DNA of 64,000 bases, taken from NCBI GenBank assembly GCA_964430505.1, contig CAYSGH010000017.1, positions 1 to 64,000 on the forward strand, in the 5' to 3' direction. Positions 35,226 to 44,169 of this stretch are shown piece by piece. The notes under the pieces were generated by a model. It saw nothing but the letters and a program-made list of their open reading frames with translations, made no database searches and was not told where the DNA came from. How positions within the stretch are numbered: position 1 is the stretch's first letter; each line of letters opens with the position of its first letter. Source of the DNA: UBA6176 sp032119375 (lineage in GTDB: Bacteria; Verrucomicrobiota; Verrucomicrobiia; Limisphaerales; UBA9464). The position numbers and the translations under genes were made by a program.

Positions 35226-36538
35226 TGCACGGTGCCTTGTCACGCGAGACGCTGGAGCGCATCCGGCGGTTTGAGTCGCCCAACGTCACCCACCTGGACG
35301 AGCGCGAGGCCTGGCCTGTCGTGTGGGAACGGGCACGCGGTTGCGATGTGTGGGACGTCGAGGGACGGCGTTTCCTGGACCTGACCGCTGCGTTCGGGGT
35401 GGCGGCGGCGGGCCATGCCAACCCGCGCGTGGTGGCCGCCGGGCGTCGCCAGATGGGTCGCTTGCTGCACGGGATGGGCGACGTGCACCCGCATGCCGCG
35501 AAGGGGTTGCTCCTCGAAATGCTGAGCGCCCGTACGTTTGGCCGATGGAAGCCGGGGCTGGAAGGGCGTGCGATCCTGGCGTGCACGGGGTCGGACGCCG
35601 TGGAGGCGGCGCTGAAGACGGCCATGTTGGCGACGGGGCGCCGGGGCGTGGTGGCCTTCGAGGGCGCCTATCATGGGACGGGCTACGGCGCCTTGAACGC
35701 GACCCATCGCGAGCATTTCCGGCGGCGGTTCGAGGCGCAGTTGGGAGGGTTCGTGGGATTTGTCGAGGGCGGGCGGATGGACGCGTTGGATCCCATGGCG
35801 TTGATGGGACTGCTCGATTCCGTTGAGCGGCGCGTGGGCGCGGCGGGGGCGGTTTTGGTGGAGCCGGCGCAGGCGCGGGGCGGCATCCGTATCCCGCGCC
35901 CGGGATTCCTGAAGGCCCTGAGGGAATGGTGCGACCGACGCGGTGCCTTGCTGGTGTTGGACGAGATTTACACGGGGTTTGGGAGGACGGGCCGTTGGTT
36001 TGCGTGCGAGGCCGACGGGGTGATCCCGGACTTGGTTTGCGTGGGCAAGGCGTTGAGCGGGGGCTTCCCGATCGCGGCGTGCGTGGGACGTGCCGACGTG
36101 ATGGAGGCGGCGTGGCCCAGGTCGGAGGGCGAGGCGATTCACACGAGCACGTTCTTGGGGCATCCGGTGGGGTGCGCGATGGCGTTGGCGCAGGAGAGGG
36201 AGATGGAGGAGCGGGGCTTGGTCGAGCGCGCGGCGGCGGAGGGCGCGTGGCTTCGCGGCCGATTGGAAGCCATGGCCGGGATGCATGGCGCCCATGAGTG
36301 GCGGGCGCTGGGCGTGGGGTTGATGGCCGGGATCGAGGTGCGGACGCGGGACGGCGCGCCGGCCGGCGGCGTGGTGGTGCGTGCGATGCAACGGTTGGCA
36401 CGGGAGGGAATCCTTGTGCTGCCGGAGGGCGCCGATGGCGAGGTCCTCAGCCTGACGCCGCCGTTGACCATTCCGCGCGTGCGCCTTGCCCGGGCCTTGG
36501 AACGCATTCGCACGGCCTTGGAGGAGGCAGGCTCATGA
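35225..36538 (+). CDS. Class III PLP-dependent aminotransferase
   Basis: A 437-residue aminotransferase of the ornithine/acetylornithine/GABA (class III) fold. The PLP-phosphate region is ACTGSDAVEAALKTAML. YHGTGYGALNATH has the ring-stacking aromatic, LVLDEIYTGFGRTGRWFA carries the Asp that binds the PLP nitrogen, and the Schiff-base lysine is in CVGKALSGGFPIAA. TSTFLGHPVGCAMAL is the second phosphate-binding loop. Close relatives include 4-aminobutyrate and diaminobutyrate aminotransferases, but the substrate cannot be read from this. It is translationally linked to queE before it and rsmA after it. Confidence 0.92.
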   Translation: MHGALSRETLERIRRFESPNVTHLDEREAWPVVWERARGCDVWDVEGRRFLDLTAAFGVAAAGHANPRVVAAGRRQMGRLLHGMGDVHPHAAKGLLLEMLSARTFGRWKPGLEGRAILACTGSDAVEAALKTAMLATGRRGVVAFEGAYHGTGYGALNATHREHFRRRFEAQLGGFVGFVEGGRMDALDPMALMGLLDSVERRVGAAGAVLVEPAQARGGIRIPRPGFLKALREWCDRRGALLVLDEIYTGFGRTGRWFACEADGVIPDLVCVGKALSGGFPIAACVGRADVMEAAWPRSEGEAIHTSTFLGHPVGCAMALAQEREMEERGLVERAAAEGAWLRGRLEAMAGMHGAHEWRALGVGLMAGIEVRTRDGAPAGGVVVRAMQRLAREGILVLPEGADGEVLSLTPPLTIPRVRLARALERIRTALEEAGS

Positions 36539-37374
36539 CGTTGACGGAGATGCGCCGAATCCTGGACGGACGCGGATGGCAACTGACGCGAAGCCTTGGT
36601 CAGAACTTCCTTCATGATGCCAACCAGGTGCGCCGGATCGTGGCGGCTGCGGGTCTGCTGCCGGGCGACCGCGTGCTGGAAATCGGGCCCGGACTGGGGC
36701 CCTTGACGGAGGCCCTGGTGGAGGCGTCGGGCCGGGTGCTGGCCGTCGAGAAGGACGCGCGGATGGTGGAGGCGTTGCGAGAGCGGATGGCGGGTGCGCT
36801 CGCCGACGGCCGGTTGGAGGTGGTGCACGCCGACGCCCTGCAGTGGTTGCGCGCGGGCTCGTGGCAGGGCGATGGATGGAAGGTTGCCTCCAACCTGCCG
36901 TACTCCGTGGGCTCGCCCATCTTGGTCGAGCTGGCGCTGGCAGCGCGCGGGCCCAGCCGGATGGTGGTGACGTTGCAGGAGGAGGTCATCGACCGCCTCG
37001 CGGCGCGCGCCGGGACGGAGGACTACGGCGTGCTGACGTTGCTGGTGGGACTCCGCTTCCGCGTCCAGGACGCCTTTCGGATTCCCCGCGACTGCTTCTT
37101 CCCGGCGCCCGACGTCGAGTCGGCGTGCGCGGTGCTGGCCCGACGCGATGCCACGGGGTTGGAGGAAGGGGCCGTGGACGCCTACGTGCGCCTGGTGAAG
37201 ACGGGGTTTGGTCAACGCCGCAAGATGCTGGCGAAGCTGGCCGGCGCGGTCTGGGGACGCGGCCCGGTGGAGGAGGCGATGCGTGCGGCGGGCGTGGGCG
37301 TGAACGACCGCGCGGAGGTGGTCACCCGCGAGCAATTCGTGGCCATGGCCGCGCGGTTGGCCCGGGCGGGATGA
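36535..37374 (+). CDS. rsmA: 16S rRNA dimethyladenosine transferase RsmA (KsgA)
   Basis: A 279-residue methyltransferase that dimethylates A1518 and A1519 of 16S rRNA during 30S maturation. The motif order is SLGQNFLHDANQVRRIV, then SAM motif I VLEIGPGLGPLTEALVE, and the catalytic N-L-P-Y in VASNLPYSVGSPILVEL. PRDCFFPAPDVESA and KTGFGQRRKMLAKL follow in the C-terminal domain. The ATG at 36535 overlaps the aminotransferase stop (ATGA). A longer open frame exists but would run through that gene. Its stop overlaps the next gene in the same way. Confidence 0.96.
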   Translation: MTLTEMRRILDGRGWQLTRSLGQNFLHDANQVRRIVAAAGLLPGDRVLEIGPGLGPLTEALVEASGRVLAVEKDARMVEALRERMAGALADGRLEVVHADALQWLRAGSWQGDGWKVASNLPYSVGSPILVELALAARGPSRMVVTLQEEVIDRLAARAGTEDYGVLTLLVGLRFRVQDAFRIPRDCFFPAPDVESACAVLARRDATGLEEGAVDAYVRLVKTGFGQRRKMLAKLAGAVWGRGPVEEAMRAAGVGVNDRAEVVTREQFVAMAARLARAG

Positions 37375-38393
37375 CGCGGACCCTGGCCAGGGCAGGAGAC
37401 GTTGTCTTCGGCTGCGTCTTTTTCGCCGTGGGCATGACGCTCGTCGTCATCCTGGGGTCGGCCGCCCTTGAGGTCGCACGGCTTCGTCTGCGTCCCCCCA
37501 TCGTGCATCGGGTCGTCCGAACGGACATCGTCCCGGCGGACTTGGGCCGACCCGGGTTTGACCTCGTGATCCGCTTCCAGGCACCGGGTCGCGAGGAGGT
37601 CGAGCGAGCCGAGTTGCATGGAACGGATTACCGGGACCTTGCACGGGTCCAGCGAACGCTTCCTGCCGGAGCGCCGTTGATCGGGCGTCGGTGGCCTCCG
37701 GATGCGCCCGCGCGACTGGATGTTTGCGAGGGCGGATGGGGGCGGCTGGTCCTGTTCCCGGCCTTCATGTTGATCCCAGCGACCTTTGCCTGCATTGGGT
37801 CGGCGGTGGCCTGGGGTGGCATGATGGGCAGGAAACGGAATGGCGGCAGGACTGGCGAGTCGCCCCGATGGACCCTGTTGGCGGGAGGGGAGGTCTTCCT
37901 GCTGGTGGGCCTTGCCGTGGTGGCCGCGATGCTTGTGGTCCCGACGTGGCATTGGGTGCGCTCGCGGTCATGGGCTCCGGCCACGGCGACGGTCGAGATG
38001 TCGCGCTCGATCATCACTCGCGCGTCCAAGGGCGGACGGAGCCATCATCCGGCGGTCCTCTATCGCTACGAGTGGGACGGCCGCGTCCACGAGTCGTCGC
38101 GGATCTCGGCGGGGGCCGGAAGGGGAGGCGAAGCATGGACGACGATGTTTGTGGGAAGCCATCCCGTGGGCTCAGCCACGACGTGCTGGGTGAACCCCAG
38201 CGATCCGACCGAGGCGGTGCTGGAGCGCTCGTTGTCCTGGTGGATGGTGCTCGGCGTGCCGTTCTGCGTATTTCCGGTGCTTGGGGTGACGCTGTGGCGA
38301 GCCGGATGGAAGGGGACGATGCATCCAAGAACCCGGCATGCGCCCGGCCGTGCATCCCGGGAGGAATCCAGCCCCTTGCCCGAGTCGGGGTGA
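37371..38393 (+). CDS. DUF3592-like membrane protein
   Basis: A 340-residue inner-membrane protein. Hydrophobic segments lie at about residues 10-32, 125-145, 165-190 and 295-315. In the last third, WAPATATVEMSRSI, then YEWDGRVHESSRI and CWVNPSDPTEAVLERS match the pattern of DUF3592 domains, beta-rich extracytoplasmic regions of unknown function. It ends the glgA-queE-aminotransferase-rsmA chain and overlaps rsmA by four bases. The C-terminal tail is basic and Pro/Ser-rich. No catalytic residues are recognised. Confidence 0.8.
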   Translation: MTRTLARAGDVVFGCVFFAVGMTLVVILGSAALEVARLRLRPPIVHRVVRTDIVPADLGRPGFDLVIRFQAPGREEVERAELHGTDYRDLARVQRTLPAGAPLIGRRWPPDAPARLDVCEGGWGRLVLFPAFMLIPATFACIGSAVAWGGMMGRKRNGGRTGESPRWTLLAGGEVFLLVGLAVVAAMLVVPTWHWVRSRSWAPATATVEMSRSIITRASKGGRSHHPAVLYRYEWDGRVHESSRISAGAGRGGEAWTTMFVGSHPVGSATTCWVNPSDPTEAVLERSLSWWMVLGVPFCVFPVLGVTLWRAGWKGTMHPRTRHAPGRASREESSPLPESG

Positions 38394-38470
38394 CACGGAA
38401 CCGGCGGAAACCGTGCCGCTTGCACCCCAAGCGGCCGCAACATTGGATGGATGTCCATATGCTGCCACGC

Positions 38471-38507
38471 GGAAACGAAACGGGGCGGGTATGAGATCCC
38501 GCCCCGT
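38471..38507 (-). terminator. Rho-independent terminator of the glutaredoxin-like gene
   Basis: A perfect 10-bp stem (ACGGGGCGGG and CCCGCCCCGT) with an eight-base loop. Read on the minus strand it continues into a TTTCGTTTCC tract. It lies about 23 bases beyond the stop of the glutaredoxin-like gene; on the plus strand no T-run follows. Confidence 0.85.
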
Positions 38508-38529
38508 GGCGATCGAATGGGTTGGTGTC

Positions 38530-39021
38530 TCAGCGTTTGAAGGCCATGGGCGAGCCCTGCGCCTGGGGCAGTTCATGGGCGCAGGGTTGGTTGGTGGGCG
38601 CGTCGGCGGCGCGGTCAGTGGGTTGGACCACGCCATTCTGGAGCATCCAAGCCTCCACCTCGTCGCCGCTGACGTCGGCAAGGATCCGGCCGTTGATCTC
38701 GACGCAGGGCTGACGGGTTTGGCCTGTCTTCTCGACCATCTCCTGGAAGCATTCCGGGCGGTTGATGATGTCGCGTTCCTCGAAGGGGAGGTCGTGCTTC
38801 TTGAACACCGCGCGGACGCCCGCGCTCCATCCGCACCATGGCTTGAGCCATGCCACAATCCTGGGTTTTTCCATAGCCATCTTCGGGCGGCAGCATGTCG
38901 AAGGATGGGTGAAGTGCAACGTTGGATCCTGGGGAAGGTCGTTTGGCATCCGCTCGTGAGGCTGGGGAACGTGCTCGGTTTGCGGCGGCTGATGGACGGG
39001 GGCTTCCGGCTTGAAGGGCAT
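38530..39021 (-). CDS. Monothiol glutaredoxin-like protein
   Basis: The C-terminal 115 residues form a thioredoxin-fold domain of the glutaredoxin type. The active site is CGWS at about residue 63, with a single cysteine where dithiol glutaredoxins have CPYC. Other conserved features are FEERDIINRPECFQEMV and the cis-proline region TRQPCVEINGR, then a helix ending EVEAWMLQNG. The ATG at 39021 gives a 163-residue protein with a 50-residue Pro/His-rich N-terminal extension. The ATG at 38880 would give the domain alone (116 residues). Neither has a good ribosome-binding site. The likely role is thiol redox or Fe-S trafficking, unproven. Confidence 0.78.
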   Translation of the reverse strand: MPFKPEAPVHQPPQTEHVPQPHERMPNDLPQDPTLHFTHPSTCCRPKMAMEKPRIVAWLKPWCGWSAGVRAVFKKHDLPFEERDIINRPECFQEMVEKTGQTRQPCVEINGRILADVSGDEVEAWMLQNGVVQPTDRAADAPTNQPCAHELPQAQGSPMAFKR

Positions 39022-39059
39022 GGCTCGCCAAGAAATGGCGGCGGCGATAGCCTGTGGGG

Positions 39060-39944
39060 GTGATCTCGGACCGGGACTACATGCGAGAGGCGGGGCCAAC
39101 GAGCCTGCGATTGTCGGTGAAGCTGATCTGGGTGCTGGGCGCGTGCTTCATCGTGCAGAGCGTGCTGGCGTTTCATGGCCGGATCGACGTGGCGGGTTCG
39201 CTGGGCCTGAGCAAGCGGGCGTTGATGGAGGGCCGGGTCTGGACCTTGGTCACCTATCAGTTCCTGCACGCGGTGCCCCTTCCGTTCCATGTGCTGGCCA
39301 ACGGGTTGGGGCTGTATTTTTTTGGACGCAGCGTGGAGGAGCGGCTGGGGTCGCGTCGGTTCGCATGGGTGTACCTGCTGGGCGGCGTGTTGGGCGGGTT
39401 GATTCAGGTGGTGGTGGATGGAGCGTTCGGGCGGGGCGCGACGGTGTTGGGTGCGTCAGCAGGGGTGTGCGCGGTGGTGGCGGCTTACTGCCGGTTGTTC
39501 CCCGAAAGGAACGCGATGTTCAGCCTGTACTTCATCCCGATCGAGATGCGGACGGCGATCCTGCTCTGGGTGTTGGTGGCGTATGACGGATGGTGCGCAT
39601 TGTTCCCGATGGATGGCGTGGCGCACCTCGCGCACCTGGGCGGCTACGGCACGGGCGTGGCGGCGGTGGCATGGCTCGGGTCCGAGGAAGGGTGGCTGCG
39701 CGGTTGGTGGACGGAGCGGGTTCGACGCAGGAGACGCGTGACGGTCCGGGTCATGGAGGGAGGCAGGGCGGCCGGCATGAGTTCTGCGGGCCAGGGGGGC
39801 GTGGGCGGGCGCATGAAGGAGAGCGACTGGAGCCGCGAGGTGGATCCGATTCTGGAGAAGATCGCCGCGCAGGGCATCCACAGCCTGACGCCGGCCGAGC
39901 GCGCAACGCTGGAGCGTGCGCGCAAGGGCATGGGTGGCAGGTGA
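39060..39944 (+). CDS. Rhomboid-family intramembrane serine protease
   Basis: A 294-residue polytopic membrane protein with the rhomboid Ser motif GASAG (VLGASAGVCAVVAAYC) and the catalytic His in VAHLAHLGGYGTG. About six membrane segments occupy residues 20-215. The last 75 residues are soluble and end in a helical hairpin (SREVDPILEKIAAQGIHSLT), as in other verrucomicrobial rhomboids with a small C-terminal domain. Rhomboids cut membrane-anchored substrates. The GTG at 39060 gives MISDRDYMR; GTG 39054 and ATG 39081 are alternatives. It is divergent from the glutaredoxin-like gene. Confidence 0.9.
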   Translation: MISDRDYMREAGPTSLRLSVKLIWVLGACFIVQSVLAFHGRIDVAGSLGLSKRALMEGRVWTLVTYQFLHAVPLPFHVLANGLGLYFFGRSVEERLGSRRFAWVYLLGGVLGGLIQVVVDGAFGRGATVLGASAGVCAVVAAYCRLFPERNAMFSLYFIPIEMRTAILLWVLVAYDGWCALFPMDGVAHLAHLGGYGTGVAAVAWLGSEEGWLRGWWTERVRRRRRVTVRVMEGGRAAGMSSAGQGGVGGRMKESDWSREVDPILEKIAAQGIHSLTPAERATLERARKGMGGR

Positions 39945-39991
39945 GAGACAGCACGGCGGGCAGGCTGAAACCAAAGGCAAGGAGCGATGCA

Positions 39992-42175
39992 ATGAGGCGA
40001 TGCAGGGGGTGGATGGCGGGCGGTTGGACATGGGGTGCTTGGGTGGCGGCGTTGATTTGGGTGGGCATGAGCCCAACCTTGGCGCTGACGGTGACGGCGA
40101 TCCGGCGCATCAACCCGCCCGCGACGGGCATCGACCAGATTCGCGGCAAGCCGGGGGACCAGGTTGAGATCCGAGGCACCGGCTTGGCGGTGGTAAAGAG
40201 CATCCGGTTTGGGCTGGGCACGGCCACGTACTCGGGCAATGACCAACGGTTGGTGGCCATCATCCCCCCGACGGCCACGATTGGCTCGTTGAGCTTGTAT
40301 GATGCGTGGGGATTGGCGTGGGCGAGCGACTTCAACTTCCATGTGGCGCCGCGCGTGACGAAGTATGGGCGTGCGTTGCCCCAGCCCCAGACGCCGGGAG
40401 ACGCCTTTCGCGGCGTGCCCGGGAATTCCGTTCGTTTCGAGGGCGAAAACTTTGCGGACCCCGGCGACCCGGGCTTTTCGACGCGCGTATGGTTTCCGTC
40501 GGTTTCGGGAGGCTACGTGCAGGCCGTGACGGAGTTTGCGAGCTTCACGAGCTTGCAGGTCACGATCCCGCAGGGTGCGGCGTCGGGGGCACCCTTGCTG
40601 GAGAACCCGGCGGGCAAGGTGGATCTGTGGGGGAACTTCTACCTCCAGCCCGTGGTGACGGGGTTCCAGCCATCGGCTGCGCGCGTGGGCGACACCGTGA
40701 CGGTGACGGGTGTCAGCTTGTTGGACGCCCTGTCCGCGCTGCTGGGCAATGCCTCGGCCGAGATCCTCGCCACGACGGCCACCAACGTCGTGCTGAAGGT
40801 ACCCTCCATGCCGTCGTCGGGAAGGGTGTCCATTACGACGCCGGGAGGGACGTTCCTGACGACCTCCAACCTGGTGTTGCTGCCGCGCCTTCGATCCTTC
40901 GCCCCGGCGGGTGGCAAGCCGGGCACGGTCGTCACGTTGGTTGGCGACGGGCTGGCAGGGACGACGGGGGTGACGTTCGGGGGGGTGCCGGCGTCGGTGT
41001 GGACGAACGTCTCGGCATCGCAGGTCAACGTGGTGGTGCCCCAAGGTGCATGGGCCGGCGGCATTCGCCTGACGACGGCGAACGGAAGCGACGCCACGGC
41101 CACGCCGTTCCACGTGGCTCCGGTGGTGAGCGACGTGCAGCCTGCGACGGCCAAGCCAGGCGCGGTGATTGCGCTGCTTGGGGCAAGCTTTCTTGGCGTC
41201 ACCCAGGTGGAGTTCGCGGGCGGTGTGCCCTCCGTGTTCACCGTGGTGGCCACCAACCGCATCGAGGCCGTGGTTCCGTCCGGGGCGCAGTCGGGCCCTG
41301 TGAGCGTGACGAACCCGGGCGGCGTGGGCGCGAGTGCACGGAGCTTCGTGGTGGCGTCGGTAGTGCCGCAGGTGACCGGATTTGCGCCGGCGTTCGGGCC
41401 GCCGGGGACGACGGTGACGATCTCGGGTGACAATCTCTCCGGGACAACGGCGGTGCGGTTCAACGGGGTGAGCGCCCCGGGCTTCACCGTTCAAGGGGAG
41501 ACGCGGGTGTTGGCGGTGGTGCCGGCCGGCGCGACGGCGGGCCGAATCACGGTGGTCACCGACGCGGGCAGCGCACAGTCCCCGTCGAGCTTCCTGGTAG
41601 GGAGCACGGCGAACCTGTCGGTCGTGGGCCAAGCGGTTCCGACAGACCCATGGGTGACGCAGGAGGTTGCCTTCACGTTCCAACTTTCCAACGCCGGGCC
41701 CATCCCCTCGTCGGGAACCGTCCTGTCCGTGGGCGTGCCGACCTCCGCCACGTACGTGGGCTCCAGCGTCACGGCGGGGACCTTCGACGTGTTCGACGGC
41801 GCGGTGGTGTTCAGCCCGGGGCCGGTCCAGCCGGGGGCTTCGGTGTTGGCGACCGTCCGGATGCGGTTCGGGGTGGCGACGGTCGCGAGCGTGGTGGCTA
41901 CGGCGACGGCCAACACGTCGGACCCGGACCCCGCCAACAACGCGGCATCCGTGACGGTTCGCCCGGCCCGGCCCTCGTTGGAGATTGAGCGCTTGATGGA
42001 CGGCCGGCTGGCGTTGGCGTGGCCCTCGGGGTTGGTGGGCCTGGAATTGCAGCAGGGAGGGAGTCCGCAGGGCCCTTGGGCTGCGGTGCCTGGAACGGTG
42101 GAAGAGACACCGGTGGGGCGACGGCTCGTGCTGCAGGCGGGTTCGGCCGCCCGGTTATACCGGCTCGCGCCGTAA
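39992..42175 (+). CDS. Exported IPT/TIG repeat protein with DUF11-like domain
   Basis: A 727-residue secreted or surface protein. It has a signal peptide (WVAALIWVGMSPTLALT) and five or six immunoglobulin-like IPT/TIG repeats between residues 35 and 530. Each repeat carries a pattern such as GKPGTVVTLVGDGLAGTTGV or FGPPGTTVTISGDNLSGTTA. A CARDB/DUF11-like domain follows (VAFTFQLSNAGPIPSSGTVL). A C-terminal segment with LELQQGGSPQGPWAAV resembles the fibronectin-like ends of verrucomicrobial surface proteins. A strong AAGGAG ribosome-binding site precedes the ATG at 39992. No sorting signal was seen. Adhesion or polymer binding is possible but not shown. Confidence 0.85.
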   Translation: MRRCRGWMAGGWTWGAWVAALIWVGMSPTLALTVTAIRRINPPATGIDQIRGKPGDQVEIRGTGLAVVKSIRFGLGTATYSGNDQRLVAIIPPTATIGSLSLYDAWGLAWASDFNFHVAPRVTKYGRALPQPQTPGDAFRGVPGNSVRFEGENFADPGDPGFSTRVWFPSVSGGYVQAVTEFASFTSLQVTIPQGAASGAPLLENPAGKVDLWGNFYLQPVVTGFQPSAARVGDTVTVTGVSLLDALSALLGNASAEILATTATNVVLKVPSMPSSGRVSITTPGGTFLTTSNLVLLPRLRSFAPAGGKPGTVVTLVGDGLAGTTGVTFGGVPASVWTNVSASQVNVVVPQGAWAGGIRLTTANGSDATATPFHVAPVVSDVQPATAKPGAVIALLGASFLGVTQVEFAGGVPSVFTVVATNRIEAVVPSGAQSGPVSVTNPGGVGASARSFVVASVVPQVTGFAPAFGPPGTTVTISGDNLSGTTAVRFNGVSAPGFTVQGETRVLAVVPAGATAGRITVVTDAGSAQSPSSFLVGSTANLSVVGQAVPTDPWVTQEVAFTFQLSNAGPIPSSGTVLSVGVPTSATYVGSSVTAGTFDVFDGAVVFSPGPVQPGASVLATVRMRFGVATVASVVATATANTSDPDPANNAASVTVRPARPSLEIERLMDGRLALAWPSGLVGLELQQGGSPQGPWAAVPGTVEETPVGRRLVLQAGSAARLYRLAP

Positions 42176-42193
42176 TGCGGGCGCTGCCACGCG

Positions 42194-42234
42194 GGGACGG
42201 GAAACGAGGCGTCCCGGGGTCGCACCCGGGTGCG
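42194..42234. other. Inverted repeats between convergent genes
   Basis: Two small GC-rich inverted repeats lie between the IPT and AIM24-family genes: GGGACG and CGTCCC at 42194-42215, and the perfect 14-base palindrome CGCACCCGGGTGCG at 42221-42234. No T-run follows on either strand. They may act as a bidirectional transcription stop. Confidence 0.3.
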
Positions 42235-42238
42235 GCCA

Positions 42239-43033
42239 TTAGTCGTTGCCGCCCAGCATGCGGCCGAGGCCGCCCAACGCGGAGCCTTCCTCGCGGCTGC
42301 CGCCTGTCTGGGGCGCGGCGGCATAGATTCGGTCTGCCAGGCGGCTGAGGGGCAGCGACTGGAGCCAGACGCGGCCGGGGCCGCGAAGCGTTGCAAAGAA
42401 CAGTCCCTCGCCACCGAAGAGGGCGGACTTGATCTTGCCCACGTATTGGATGTCGAAGTCCACGCCGCGGGTGAAGGCAACGACGCAGCCCGTGTCCACG
42501 CGGAGGACCTCGCCGGGGGCGAGGTCGCGATGGAGCAGGGTGCCACCGGCGTGGATGAAGGCCCATCCATCGCCCTGGAGGCGCTGCATGATGAAGCCCT
42601 CGCCGCCGAAGAGCCCGGTGCCGATCTTGCGGTTGAAGGCGATGCCCACCGAGACGCCCTTGGCGGCACAGAGGAAGGAGTCCTTCTGGGCGATGACCTC
42701 GCCACCCACTTGCGCCAGGTGGACGGGGATGATCTTGCCGGGGTAAGGGGCACCAAAGGCCACCTTGGCGCGGCGAGGGGAGCGGTTGTGGAAGACGGTC
42801 ATGAAGAGCCCCTCGCCGGTGAGCAACCGCTTGACGCCGCCGGCCAGCATCCCGAGGAGCCCCGTGTTCTGCTGGGATCCGTCCCCGAACACGGTCTCCA
42901 GTTCCACGCCATCCTCCATGTACATCATGCCGCCGGCCTCGGCGACGACGGCCTCGGAGGGGTCGAGGATGACCTCGACGAACTGCATGTCGTCCCCGTG
43001 AATCTCGTATTCGATTTCGTGCATGGCGGCCAT
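42239..43033 (-). CDS. AIM24/TIGR00266 family protein
   Basis: A 264-residue all-beta protein of the AIM24 (TIGR00266) family, without signal or membrane segment. Family blocks are visible: VEVILDPSEAVVAEAGGMMYM near the start (quoted piece EAVVAEAGGMMYM), LFMTVFHNRS, GEVIAQKDSFLCAAKGV and FGGEGFIMQRLQGDG. The C-terminal 25 residues are Gly/Ser-rich. Function is unknown in bacteria; yeast AIM24 affects mitochondrial membrane organisation. AAAGGA precedes the ATG at 43033. It is convergent with the IPT gene and divergent from an esterase gene. Confidence 0.9.
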   Translation of the reverse strand: MAAMHEIEYEIHGDDMQFVEVILDPSEAVVAEAGGMMYMEDGVELETVFGDGSQQNTGLLGMLAGGVKRLLTGEGLFMTVFHNRSPRRAKVAFGAPYPGKIIPVHLAQVGGEVIAQKDSFLCAAKGVSVGIAFNRKIGTGLFGGEGFIMQRLQGDGWAFIHAGGTLLHRDLAPGEVLRVDTGCVVAFTRGVDFDIQYVGKIKSALFGGEGLFFATLRGPGRVWLQSLPLSRLADRIYAAAPQTGGSREEGSALGGLGRMLGGND

Positions 43034-43235
43034 GGATCGGTCCTTTTGTATCGGTTCAAACGCGCCCCTTGGAACTGCTCCAACCAGGTGGGCGCGTCAA
43101 GGCGGCGTTTCGCCGCGACGCGGTCGCGCCACGCCCACCGATGACCGCGCTGGGGTCCTGCGACAAGCCCGTCCGGCAGGGCGGACGTTGGCGGTTGCCT
43201 TCGGGGTTGGGCGCGGTGCAGCGTCGGGCTTCACC

Positions 43236-44117
43236 ATGAGGATTCTTTCAACCGTGGCGGGCCTCGCCTGCATGGCCTGCGTGCTGGCGGCGCCAACCAA
43301 CATGGTCGTTTCGTTGTGGCCGGCGGGCCAGGTGCCGGGTGCGCGGGGCGACGGCACCAACGACGTGCCGACGTTGACCGTGTTCCTTCCGGAGGCGGGC
43401 CGTGGCGATGGCAGCGCCATGGTGATTTGCCCTGGAGGTGGTTATGGCGGCCTCGCCCCGCACGAAGGCCGGGACTACGCGTTGTTCCTCAACCGCGAGG
43501 GGATGGCGTGCTTCGTGTTGAAGTATCGCCTGGGGAGCCATGGCTACCGGCATCCTGCGATGCTCCAGGACGCCGCGCGGGCGGTTCGGCTGGTGCGTTC
43601 TCGGGCTGGCGAATGGGGCGTGGACCGCGACCGCGTGGGCATCATGGGCAGCAGCGCGGGCGGGCACCTGGCCTCGACGCTGGTGACGCATTTCGACGCG
43701 GGGCAACCGGGAGCGGCGGATGCGGTGGAGCGCGAGAGCAGCCGTCCTTCCTTGGGCGTGTTGTGCTATCCCGTGATCACCCTGGGCGCCTTCACGCACC
43801 CAGGTTCCAAGCGCAACCTCCTTGGCCCCGACCCCGACCCCGCGCTGGTCGAGCACCTGAGCAACGAGCGGCAGGTGCGGAAGGATGGCCCGCCGGTGTT
43901 CGTCTGGCACACCGTTGAGGACACGGCCGTGCCGGTGGAGAACGCGTTGCTCTTCGCCGATGGGCTTCGCAAGGCAGGCGTGCCCTTCGACCTGCATGTC
44001 TATGAGAAGGGCCGTCACGGGATTGGCCTGAGCGCCAAGCCTCCGGCGTTCGAGAACCCCCATCCCTGGGCGCGGGACCTGGTGTTCTGGATGAGGGGCA
44101 GGGGCTTCTTGAGATAG
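43236..44117 (+). CDS. Exported alpha/beta hydrolase (acetyl-xylan esterase-like)
   Basis: A 293-residue hydrolase with a signal peptide (ILSTVAGLACMACVLAAP). Its fold is that of the BD-FAE/acetylxylan esterase group: oxyanion region VICPGGGYGGLAPHEGRDYA, nucleophile elbow GIMGSSAGGHLAST, then VFVWHTVEDTAVPVENALL with the catalytic Asp and HVYEKGRHGIGL with the His. Such enzymes de-esterify plant or algal polysaccharides. No glycoside hydrolase neighbours are seen. The ATG at 43236 begins the signal peptide; the open frame reaches back to 43023 without homology. It converges on the AraC-type regulator gene. Confidence 0.9.
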   Translation: MRILSTVAGLACMACVLAAPTNMVVSLWPAGQVPGARGDGTNDVPTLTVFLPEAGRGDGSAMVICPGGGYGGLAPHEGRDYALFLNREGMACFVLKYRLGSHGYRHPAMLQDAARAVRLVRSRAGEWGVDRDRVGIMGSSAGGHLASTLVTHFDAGQPGAADAVERESSRPSLGVLCYPVITLGAFTHPGSKRNLLGPDPDPALVEHLSNERQVRKDGPPVFVWHTVEDTAVPVENALLFADGLRKAGVPFDLHVYEKGRHGIGLSAKPPAFENPHPWARDLVFWMRGRGFLR

Positions 44118-44169
44118 CCTTGGGCAACGGGTGATCTCGCGGTCGCGGGGCTTCCCGAGAACGGGAGGG

